Source: Rhynchonema sp. JSB1_4
Taxonomy: Eukaryota; Nematoda; Chromadorea; Monhysterida; Xyalidae
Length of the DNA stretch: 64,000 nucleotides
Direction of reading: 5' to 3'
NCBI GenBank assembly: GCA_030248065.1
Contig: JASAMV010003703.1
Location: 1 to 64,000, forward strand
Positions 1 through 7,645 of this stretch are shown here, piece after piece. A program made the position numbers and the translations under genes. The notes under the pieces are model-generated. The model saw only the letters and a program-made list of their open reading frames with translations. It made no database searches and was not told where the DNA came from. Every line of letters starts with the position of its first letter. Positions within the stretch are counted from its first letter, which is position 1.

Positions 1-233
1 CATGAACGTTATGTGGTCATTCTATACAGCACAACACATGAAACATAAGCGTACTATTAAATTTTGAACCAAATGATTCAACGCAAAAGAAAACGGCAGC
101 CAGCAATAGAACAAAACAAAAAGAACTGGAGTGCTGCGAGCAAAAAGAAAAAAGTAGGCAAAATTTAGTTGGTCTTTTGCGTCAGAGTGGAGTAAACTAG
201 GGCAAAAACGTGATAGTGCGGGAAATGGGATTG

Positions 234-866
234 TTAACACGCGTTTGCAGTTGCCTTTTTGGCCTTAGCCCTCATACGATATTTTTCTCTTTTTATTCGG
301 AGACGCCTTTTCTGGGCCTCAGTTTTGGTTGGTTTGGGAGGGTCATCCGTGGTATCGTCTGAGTCGCCGTGACTTGAGCACTCATCTGCCTTCTGGTCAA
401 GATTGTATATGTACGGCAGACACGCGTTTGACCCCAGCCACTGCTCAATGGACAGGGGCGTATGTCGAACGGTATCGACATACTTTTGATAGCGGTCCCT
501 GATGTCCGCATTGAGCGCGACAATGTGCAACTGTGTGAGGTGAGCCAGAGGTCCATCGAAAACAGCCCTAGTCATCTGTTGGATGACAGCTTTGGTTTCA
601 TTCATCATGGAGTGATCGTTTTCATGCACGATGAGCGAATGGAACCAAAAAAGAAGTTCCGTCTCCTCAGTCCATTTTTCCTTAACGACCCCCTCATTCA
701 CTGGGATCGTCGTGCCCGTGGCTAGGTATTCTGTTATTGAGTGAACAATTCGCAAATGAAGATCGGCTAGTGTAGATGAGTGGAAGGTCGAAAGGTATTG
801 GAAACGCCCTCTTGCCAGACTGAGTCCGGTGAATTGTTCCAGACTAGTTTCGGCTTGTTCTTGCAT
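234..866 (-). CDS. Uncharacterised 210-aa protein with basic C-terminal tail
   Basis: I do not recognise this protein. The ORF is intronless, opens with ATG and encodes 210 residues. The first two thirds look globular and mixed-helical. An acidic/serine stretch (about residues 160-175, with SSHGDSDDTTDD) is followed by a strongly basic tail (about 180-205, with KRRLRIKREK) that could be a nuclear localisation or nucleic-acid-binding segment. No signal peptide or membrane segment is visible. It is the last of four same-strand ORFs separated by 180-370 bp, which suggests a gene cluster of common origin. The coding call rests on ORF length and sensible composition only; function is unknown. Confidence 0.55.
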   Translation of the reverse strand: MQEQAETSLEQFTGLSLARGRFQYLSTFHSSTLADLHLRIVHSITEYLATGTTIPVNEGVVKEKWTEETELLFWFHSLIVHENDHSMMNETKAVIQQMTRAVFDGPLAHLTQLHIVALNADIRDRYQKYVDTVRHTPLSIEQWLGSNACLPYIYNLDQKADECSSHGDSDDTTDDPPKPTKTEAQKRRLRIKREKYRMRAKAKKATANAC

Positions 867-1101
867 TTTTCTTCAAGTCTGAAATTAGTGAGTGTGGTGT
901 ATGTAGGTCTGTGTTGACCGACATACGCCAGATACTTTGTTACCGCTTATTATTTAAAAAGAACTGCAAACAACGTGGAGTTAAACATATACTTGATGAC
1001 TCAAAAAGAGAGTGGTTATTTAAAAAGCTAGCGCTAGGTTGCGGATTTACAAACAGGAGCATGCATGTTGGTACGTGTAAACGGGTTGCGTGCGGGAAAA
1101 A

Positions 1102-1827
1102 TTATTTTGACTGCAAAAGACGATGCTCAAACCTGCACCCCTGATTGTCCACCACGATTTCTAATTTGTATGCGGGCACTAAGGCAAAGCGGTCACGCAT
1201 TCGGTTGTCGGGGCGCGTCAAATAGTCTACGCGCTTGCGTTTGCGACAGCGCAGAACGAGCAGCCGGGGAATGCGTCTGGGGGAGTCCAGTGACCATTCC
1301 TCGTCTTCCTCTTCTGAACTAGTGTCCGAAAAATACCCGTGAGTATATATGAATTGGTGGCAGATCGATTTTTCTAGGAATTTCCAGATCGATTTGGCAT
1401 TGCCCATGCCGCCCACGCTCTGAACGTAGTTGAAATAGGGGAGTTCGAGCGCTTCTGGCGGCTCACTTAACTGGCAGCGCTCATATAAGTCGAGCCATGG
1501 TGTGGGATTGCGCAGTATGTCAAGAAGTTCCAATTTAATCAGATTGACTGCTAACTGGCGCCGCGCACTGTGTGGTCCAAACAGAACTGTTTGGTGTTGG
1601 GCGAGCATGGCAGTAACTGTGGTACTGAGCTGAGCGGGCGCGTAACATTCATAAATACGCACGACTCGCTTGAATAGCACGTATTCCAACACTGAAGCTG
1701 ATATGCGCGCGGCGAAAGCACACTCGGAGAACAATTTCTGGCCGGTGACATACGCCAGGCGCTTGACTGCCATGACCTTTCTTAGAACACGCCGATCTTC
1801 GGGAGTAAGGTTCAAATCTAGCGACAT
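1102..1827 (-). CDS. Uncharacterised 241-aa protein with acidic and basic C-terminal patches
   Basis: Unrecognised, intronless. The frame is open slightly further upstream, but the first ATG (giving MSLDLNL) is the natural start, for about 241 residues. The N-terminal two thirds are rich in Leu, Val and Ala and probably helical. An acidic block (SSEEEDEEW) lies around residue 175 and is followed by basic patches (RCRKRKR), a charge pattern often seen in nuclear or nucleic-acid-binding proteins. There is no signal peptide or transmembrane segment. It lies about 235 bp upstream, in the direction of transcription, of the 210-aa ORF and about 370 bp downstream of the 469-aa ORF. Function is not inferable. 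Confidence 0.55.
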   Translation of the reverse strand: MSLDLNLTPEDRRVLRKVMAVKRLAYVTGQKLFSECAFAARISASVLEYVLFKRVVRIYECYAPAQLSTTVTAMLAQHQTVLFGPHSARRQLAVNLIKLELLDILRNPTPWLDLYERCQLSEPPEALELPYFNYVQSVGGMGNAKSIWKFLEKSICHQFIYTHGYFSDTSSEEEDEEWSLDSPRRIPRLLVLRCRKRKRVDYLTRPDNRMRDRFALVPAYKLEIVVDNQGCRFEHRLLQSK

Positions 1828-2053
1828 TTTGTTGATTCGTAATCTAAAGAGCAAAATACTTGATTAGGTCAAGCAAAGCATTGATTTTGGTTTAAGTTAA
1901 GAAAGTTGTCTTGTGTTAGACCCATTACTTTGAAAACGTGGTGGCTAATCAGCAAGCGGGCATGAAGTGAATATAACAAGCGGGCTAAGCAACGTCTTAC
2001 AAAACAAGAAGGCGCATATGTACAAACACACTTTAACGGGATATGTACATGGT

Positions 2054-2066
2054 GGAATGTCAAGAA
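2054..2066 (-). repeat. Shared 13-bp motif downstream of the 469-aa ORF
   Basis: On the minus strand this reads TTCTTGACATTCC, about 130 bp past the stop of the 469-aa ORF. The same 13-mer lies 9 bp past the stop of the paralogous 411-aa ORF. In both places a tacatatg-type string and GCGCC follow within about 50 bp, so the similarity extends beyond the 13-mer. It is either a leftover of tandem duplication or a conserved 3' processing element. Confidence 0.5.
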
Positions 2067-2197
2067 GTGAAAAGAGGAAATAAGACACGAGAAATACATA
2101 ACGAAATCACACACGTAAATAGCAAAACAAATTTAAAAAAAACACTTCACAATTAAGCACGCATGCCAACATTTTGCGCACAAGACAGTTATTTGGG

Positions 2198-3607
2198 TTA
2201 GTACTGACCTTCCCATGGTTTACGCGTGGTCTGTCGGGTTCGCTTGCTGGCTATCATGCGATTGGGTTTGATTGTCAAAAATGCAGTGAACGGGGGGCGA
2301 ATGAACGTTTCGACAAACTCTCGGTACGGATTTGGCATCATGCAGGGTCCCCCTTCCAAACATATCATTTCTTTCTGTAGATCACCATACGTGGGATTTT
2401 TCAACCCGAGTGAGCGTAATGGGATTGGCAGACCAAGTATATCACGCCTCAACATCAGCATGCGCCAGTACTCATATCGCAGAAACGCGACTTTTGCTGC
2501 TTGGAAGCACGCAGGCGTACCGGTGCTTTGTCTGATGTCCTTACAAAACAGTGACCCCACTTTGGTCGGCAATAGAAAAATCCCAGAGTCAGGCATTCTG
2601 TATATGTGGGGCCGAGCGTCAGTGTTCGGCAACAGCAACTGCATCGAAAATGAAGCCCCCAGTACTAGTTGGTAGGGTCCCACCTGTGTCTGAAACGTTA
2701 GTTCCTCCACAAAATTTTCAATATTGTGGGGTGTCCCAGCTGACTGGGCCAAATTTGAGGGCACGGGGTGTAATAGAGGTTGTTGTGCATCAAACCGTTG
2801 GTACGAAAGAAATCCAAGGTCGGCCTTGGAAATTTCAGTGGTCGTTCTCCTCCTACTCATACCAATTTGGCTCCGAAATTCGGTCATATCCGCTTCCACA
2901 ATGGCCACCAGACCCCAAGCCAACACCTTTCCCCACTTTGAGTCATATCCAGTGGCAACAAATCTGTCCAGCACAAAAATTTTTGCACAAGGTAGCCTCA
3001 GGGGTTCGACTTCGCCAGGGGTATGCACCAGGAATGGGTTCAGACTTGTATCGGGCTCAATGCGAAGCTCCTTTGCCAAAACTGCACAAATGAAGGCACA
3101 ATTACATTCGGTTACCAATAGTGTTTGAGCAAACTTGAACATGCTGTCACTGTTTGTTCCCGAAACTGGCAGTACGGCCGGAACACTTTGGTTCAGATTG
3201 TCCAATATTGTCACCCTATTGCCGTGCCCATGTCCAGAACCGTGTCCTAATGCGTACTGAAGTGGAAATTCGATTGGAGTCTGGTAATTTCGGTTGTAAT
3301 TGATTGACACGTCCCAAAGGGGGTGGGTGCACAGGTCATCAGGGTATTCTGCGAAAATAGTTGTGAGGTCGCTAACTATTGGCAGAAATTTGACCTTCGC
3401 GTTTTTCTCAACCAATTTCTTCAGTGGGACTTTTATCACCTTGGCAAAATGTCTCCAAGGGGAGGGCGCACCATCACTATTATACAGTGGTCGGGGGGGA
3501 CATAGGTAGGTAATTGAAGGCCGAAGAGTGGAAAGTTCATTTGACACACCTTGTGCTGCATATGACCCGTTGTAGGTGGACTCAGCCTCCCTCGACTGCG
3601 CATCCAT
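2198..3607 (-). CDS. Uncharacterised 469-aa protein, diverged paralogue of the next ORF
   Basis: The ORF is intronless, ATG-started and 469 aa long. It shares spaced similarity with the adjacent 411-aa ORF. A segment near residue 316 (GASFSMQLLLP) matches GYSSCLQFLRP near residue 309 of the neighbour. A following PTKVG matches PTQLG, and a C-terminal NPYR motif (about residue 427) matches NPYR at about 397. The order and spacing are the same, so the two look like a tandem duplication. A Gly/His run (HGSGHGHG) lies near residue 120. No membrane segment or signal peptide is apparent, and I recognise no family. A 13-bp motif downstream of its stop is shared with the neighbouring gene. Confidence 0.6.
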   Translation of the reverse strand: MDAQSREAESTYNGSYAAQGVSNELSTLRPSITYLCPPRPLYNSDGAPSPWRHFAKVIKVPLKKLVEKNAKVKFLPIVSDLTTIFAEYPDDLCTHPLWDVSINYNRNYQTPIEFPLQYALGHGSGHGHGNRVTILDNLNQSVPAVLPVSGTNSDSMFKFAQTLLVTECNCAFICAVLAKELRIEPDTSLNPFLVHTPGEVEPLRLPCAKIFVLDRFVATGYDSKWGKVLAWGLVAIVEADMTEFRSQIGMSRRRTTTEISKADLGFLSYQRFDAQQPLLHPVPSNLAQSAGTPHNIENFVEELTFQTQVGPYQLVLGASFSMQLLLPNTDARPHIYRMPDSGIFLLPTKVGSLFCKDIRQSTGTPACFQAAKVAFLRYEYWRMLMLRRDILGLPIPLRSLGLKNPTYGDLQKEMICLEGGPCMMPNPYREFVETFIRPPFTAFLTIKPNRMIASKRTRQTTRKPWEGQY

Positions 3608-3766
3608 CTGGCGGTACTACGCAATGGGAAGCAGTACGAATATAGTTCAATGACATGCAAAATTGACCACAAATGGATTTGTCTGAAATGTTGGCAGGCG
3701 TTTGGGCACACAATAGCGTGGAGAAGGCGCAGATTACATATGTAGGAGGCGTAAAGAGAAATGGCA

Positions 3767-3779
3767 GGAATGTCAAGAA
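3767..3779 (-). repeat. Shared 13-bp motif downstream of the 411-aa ORF
   Basis: Second copy of TTCTTGACATTCC (minus strand), 9 bp past the stop of the 411-aa ORF. It pairs with the copy at 2054-2066. Confidence 0.5.
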
Positions 3780-3787
3780 CACAAAAC

Positions 3788-5023
3788 TTATCCATCACCT
3801 TTGCACTTTCTAGGTGCGTACTGGGCGTACCTGTACGGATTGTGCACATGATCCTCTTGATCGTACAACACCGCCACCTTGTGGTGGAAATACGGGTGTC
3901 TTGTGTCATCACGCATCAACCATCTCTCAAGCATAGCCCGAGAGCGAGAATAACTGCTGGGCAAGTTCGTTCTGTCTAATGCTATTACGTAGCCCAATTG
4001 TGTAGGAATCATCGTTTTGGAAGGGCCACAGGCCAGCATGTAATGACAGTATCTCTTGCTACTGGGACGCAAAAATTGCAAGCATGAGCTATAGCCAAAA
4101 ACTATGTCCGGTGCCGGCAAAATCAAATCATTGGTCAAGTTACACGCCAAAACATTGAGGCGATGAACCTTGTATTCGTTCAAAATCTCTTTGTCTTCCT
4201 CCTCTATCAAGGTAGTCGGCAAAACTCTGTTCAACCCGTAGGCACTCATCAAACTATGTATCAACGGCACAACCCTCACTTCAAGGGCCACTACAGGGCC
4301 TTCACGATGTTTATGTGGCTCACAATAAGGCAATTCAACGACTAACACGGCTCCTTGCAATTTGACAAGCGCTTGGTCTTGTCCGCAGTCGTTCCCTTGT
4401 TGGTCCACTGGGAACTCGCGGTTCGGCGTAGGTTCCAGTCCGAGTGCACCAGCACATTTGGCCGTTATGTAGTTGTGCTCTTTCTGTGACTGCAAATGCG
4501 CCAAAACAGTCTGAAAATCAAATATGGATTGACCGCTCGAACCAGCGTGAATGTGTGCCGGGATAGCGCTGTCTAGGTTAGAAACTAACGACCAGCGTGA
4601 GAACGGCAGATCACGAAAATGGAATTGTTGAGATTGCGTTTCGGCTAGTTCTCTCTCCGTCTCTGAGTCCGAATCAAAATCCCTCCCTTGTTCACCAATC
4701 TGACCTCCTTCAACTAAACCTGACGCCTCTACCTTTCGGCTTTGCATTGCTGCAGCTTCCATGTTCTTCGATTTGTCCTCTTCTCCTACTGCCACGTCCG
4801 GTGTTGCTGATGATTGCGCGGTTTGACTCACTGCAACCGGCTCGGAAACTTCTGAAGCTTGGCTTTGGTTTTGATAAGTCATGTTGGACATCATTCTGAC
4901 TATGATAGGTATTTGGTTTAGGTTTTGGTCTGCTGACGGCAATACCTGTTGTACAAGGCCGACGGGGGGTGTTAGAACAGTTCGTGCCCTTTTCCTCTCT
5001 GGACTTTTTGACAAGTCATCCAT
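3788..5023 (-). CDS. Uncharacterised 411-aa protein, diverged paralogue of the 469-aa ORF
   Basis: The ORF is intronless, ATG-started and 411 aa long. The N-terminal 135 residues are low-complexity: a KR-rich start (PERKRAR) that could be a nuclear localisation signal, then Ser/Gln/Glu-rich sequence with an acidic cluster (DFDSDSETE). The remaining 270 residues look globular and carry the motifs shared with the 469-aa ORF (GYSSCLQFLRP, PTQLG, NPYR). It is the first gene of the minus-strand cluster, and its start faces the plus-strand three-exon gene across about 1.2 kb. Unknown function; an old domesticated viral or mobile-element origin is possible because the whole cluster is intronless, but nothing proves it. 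Confidence 0.6.
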   Translation of the reverse strand: MDDLSKSPERKRARTVLTPPVGLVQQVLPSADQNLNQIPIIVRMMSNMTYQNQSQASEVSEPVAVSQTAQSSATPDVAVGEEDKSKNMEAAAMQSRKVEASGLVEGGQIGEQGRDFDSDSETERELAETQSQQFHFRDLPFSRWSLVSNLDSAIPAHIHAGSSGQSIFDFQTVLAHLQSQKEHNYITAKCAGALGLEPTPNREFPVDQQGNDCGQDQALVKLQGAVLVVELPYCEPHKHREGPVVALEVRVVPLIHSLMSAYGLNRVLPTTLIEEEDKEILNEYKVHRLNVLACNLTNDLILPAPDIVFGYSSCLQFLRPSSKRYCHYMLACGPSKTMIPTQLGYVIALDRTNLPSSYSRSRAMLERWLMRDDTRHPYFHHKVAVLYDQEDHVHNPYRYAQYAPRKCKGDG

Positions 5024-6257
5024 ACAGGTACGCGCAGCACAGTGTAATAAGATCAGGTTCTAAACAACAATGCCCCGTTAGGCGGCATCGGAGAAGTGGA
5101 TAATGTAACAGGGACTAAGATATAGATAAAGTATAAAACAATAGAGACAAGGAAGACAGATTGAGATAGGCAACTACTTAGTAGAGAAACTGCATGTCTA
5201 TAAATTAAAATATCAGGGAACTACGGTATGACTTGCATAGGATCAGGCTTAGGCTATGGTACGACAAGTCAGGTATGAAGCGGCGTTTCAAGGCTGTGGA
5301 TTGCTCAAATGCTTGGATTGAGAAACTTTCTCTAAAAAACAGTATGTAAATTTAAGTTGCGTTGGTTATTTTGTTTGACAATGGCATTATTTTTTTGTCG
5401 GAAAGATCACAGAAAGGAGAGCAACAAGCTTAGATATAATCCTTTTGAGTCAAATTCACCGAACGAGGGCTGGTCTTAGTATGCAAACAATATTGTTTTG
5501 TTAAGTCATACCGCTCTTTCTCAGACCATGATTTAAAGCAAGGCGCCGAAGTTATATCTTCTTTTATCCCTATGCCCGAAATCAAGTTGTTTTTCTAATA
5601 TGCTAATGTTCGGAACCACCAAGTCCACTACCGTAACCTACTCAAAGGTGCCCGAAGTTGCTTGCCTGGAAATCCAACTGAATATAAATTTGGACAGAGG
5701 GTCGGTTCTATCTTTCTGGCCATCGGTTTCTACATTCTTAATTTGGTATCCTATTCCTTTTGCTATTGTTGTGGCATGTCGTGGATTGCTCAAGTTTCCC
5801 ACACAAAATAACAATGAAAAACTTGTGTACATGCCGTGAGCAAAGGATCAAAGAGCGCAACTGTATGAATATTAAGCAGAAAATCCAGGTGCGTTCGGCA
5901 TAAAGTAAAAGAAAAGAAGCGGAAAGCGAAAGTTCTAACTTTTGTTTGAAAATGTCGAGTTACAGTAGTTTTCCAGTGAGCCATGCCGAAAACGAAACTT
6001 CCAATAGAGTGATTGTGCGCTTAAGCTATTGGAGATTGGTTTGCTGGATTCAGTTTTTGAACAAGAATAGTTCTTGGAAGACGCCATCCATGGAAAGTTT
6101 GAGCTATTGTGTGTTCACTGAAAACACTTCGGCGGAGTCAAAAGAGGCATGCTGTACTTTATAATATTTATCTCCGACCTAAAGCCTTTTTGTTTGCGTT
6201 CTCTAATCAACTTAGATTTTTCAGACCAAAAACATCACAAGCGTGAGTAAAGTCAAA
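5024..6257. other. Divergent intergenic region
   Basis: About 1.2 kb separates the start of the minus-strand 411-aa ORF from the plus-strand three-exon gene. The only ORFs here are short (60-80 codons), overlap on both strands and lack coding character. It presumably holds the promoters of both genes. I see no convincing TATA/initiator pair or repeat. Confidence 0.4.
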
Positions 6258-6706
6258 ATGTCTTGCACTAGAACCAAAGTATTGAAACCATTAGCACAAC
6301 TCTCAGAAGACGACTCAGAACGTCTAGAAAAGTTCTTGGCGTTCCAACAGGAAGACATTGACAGTCACGGGCCAAGGGCAAGTATCTTGGTGTTGCGAAT
6401 GGTGGCCATTAGGTGGTGAGTATTAATATTCGTATATTTTTGTTTGTTCCTTTTGGTTCAATAAGGTATTTAAAACGGCTAATAACTATAAATCTTAATG
6501 AAACTAGGGATCATCCCTACTGGATTATGGACCGATTGTTCACTCACCACCAGGTTCTCAGGCTGTATTTACTGCTTCGAAAAAATGGAGTCGAGTTGCC
6601 AAAAGGTATAATTTTGATTGCGAATAAATGAAAATTATTTATAAACGTATTTTTACTTGCAGTTATGGTGGAAAATCACCTGGCATTCCTTTGGGAGCGA
6701 CCATGA
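6258..6706 (+). CDS. Small three-exon gene, about 113 aa, unknown function
   Basis: The exons are 6258-6415, 6466-6605 and 6663-6706. Both introns have canonical ends (GTGAGT...AAG, 50 bp; GTATAA...TTGCAG, 57 bp). The phases fit exactly: exon 1 ends in TG, completed by G to give Trp; exon 2 ends in G, completed by TT to give Val. The frame then runs to TGA at 6704. Three pieces joining in one frame through consensus splice sites make this the best-supported cellular gene in the window. The protein is charged and leucine-rich with likely helices (LSEDDSERLEKFL near the start; LFTHHQVLRLYLLLRK in the middle). It has no signal peptide, and I do not recognise the family. Confidence 0.62.
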
Positions 6707-6893
6707 TTCAAGTCTGATTGGTAGTTTCATCTTGTCAAAACTGAACGATGCCCCTTGTGGTTGAAATGAGGAGAAGATGACTAAAAATTAGGCATGAGTG
6801 ACATGGCTCTTCCTATCAGTCTAATGGATAAAAGAGCGCAGTTGATATGTCTTTGAGAAGTTGTGGTAATGGGTGAAACTAAGGGTTACTGAA

Positions 6894-6948
6894 AAAATTG
6901 AAAAAAGAGGGGTACTGGAAAAAGGAAAAAAGAGGAGTACTGGAAAAA
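6894..6948. repeat. Short tandem repeat (GRGTACTGGAAAAA units)
   Basis: Two to three imperfect purine-rich units of about 23 bp containing GRGTACTGGAAAAA lie immediately left of the tRNA-like foldback insertion. They are simple-sequence expansion with no evident function. Confidence 0.5.
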
Positions 6949-7055
6949 AAAACCTATAAGCAATGGGTGAGTTTGCTTGTTGGCAGCAGACGATGTTGAA
7001 TAATAACGGGGGGCGCATGTACATTCCAAAATCCTTTGTGAACAAAAAATGGCTT

Positions 7056-7127
7056 TCTTCGACTGGGGCTCGAACCCAGGTCCTCCGCCTAACCGGGGCA
7101 TTGCTCTACCACCTGAGCTATCGAAGT
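7056..7127 (-). tRNA. tRNA-Thr-like (GGU) sequence, probable pseudogene or SINE head
   Basis: The 72 nt fold as a tRNA. The acceptor stem has 6 of 7 pairs (A:A mismatch at 1:72), the D arm is GCTC/GAGC, the anticodon stem is GCC/GGC with a 7-nt loop CCGGTTA, and the T arm is CTGGG-TTCGAGC-CCCAG. A-box (TAGCTCAGGTGG) and B-box (GGTTCGAGCCC) promoters are good. By position the anticodon is GGT, but the invariant U33 is C and the first acceptor pair is broken. A functional tRNA is therefore doubtful; a pol III-driven repeat is more likely. Confidence 0.5.
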
Positions 7128-7266
7128 GCCTGCCCTTGGACGCAAAGTTTTTGGTCATATACATACGCAATTGTGATTGCCGTTTCTGCTGTGATGCACA
7201 GACCCACAAGGTCTGTGTGTGTGCGTACAGCCACAAACTGCACAACACACGATAAACGCTTTGCAA

Positions 7267-7312
7267 TTGCCCCGGTTAGGCGGAGGACCTGGGTTCGAGC
7301 CCCAGTCGAAGA
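7267..7312 (+). pseudogene. 3' part of the tRNA-like sequence
   Basis: Truncated copy starting in the anticodon arm and keeping the T arm and 3' acceptor strand. It sits at the centre of the foldback, where the inverted copies join. Confidence 0.6.
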
Positions 7313-7559
7313 AAGCCATTTTTTGTTCACAAAGGATTTTGGAATGTACATGCGCTCCCCGTTATTATTCAACATCGTCTGCTGCCAACAAGCAAACTCA
7401 CCCATTGCTTATACTCTCGCTTGCAAAGCGTTTATCGTGTGTTGTGCAGTTTGTGGCTGTACGCACACACACAGACCTTGTGGGTCTGTGCATCACAGCA
7501 GAAACGGCAATCACAATTGCGTATGTATATGACCAAAAACTTTGCGTCCAAGGGCAGGC

Positions 7560-7631
7560 ACTTCGATAGCTCAGGTGGTAGAGCAATGCCCCGGTTAGGC
7601 GGAGGACCTGGGTTCGAGCCCCAGTCGAAGA
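7560..7631 (+). tRNA. tRNA-Thr-like (GGU) sequence, inverted second copy
   Basis: Same 72-nt cloverleaf as the copy at 7056-7127, on the opposite strand, with the same C33 and mismatched first acceptor pair. The shared defects show that the copies derive from one already altered ancestor rather than being two independent working tRNA genes. Confidence 0.5.
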
Positions 7632-7645
7632 AAGCCATTTTTTGT

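Noticed and set aside
2226..3128. Plus-strand ORFs opposite the 469-aa ORF
   Set aside because: Shadow frames of the longer minus-strand ORF.
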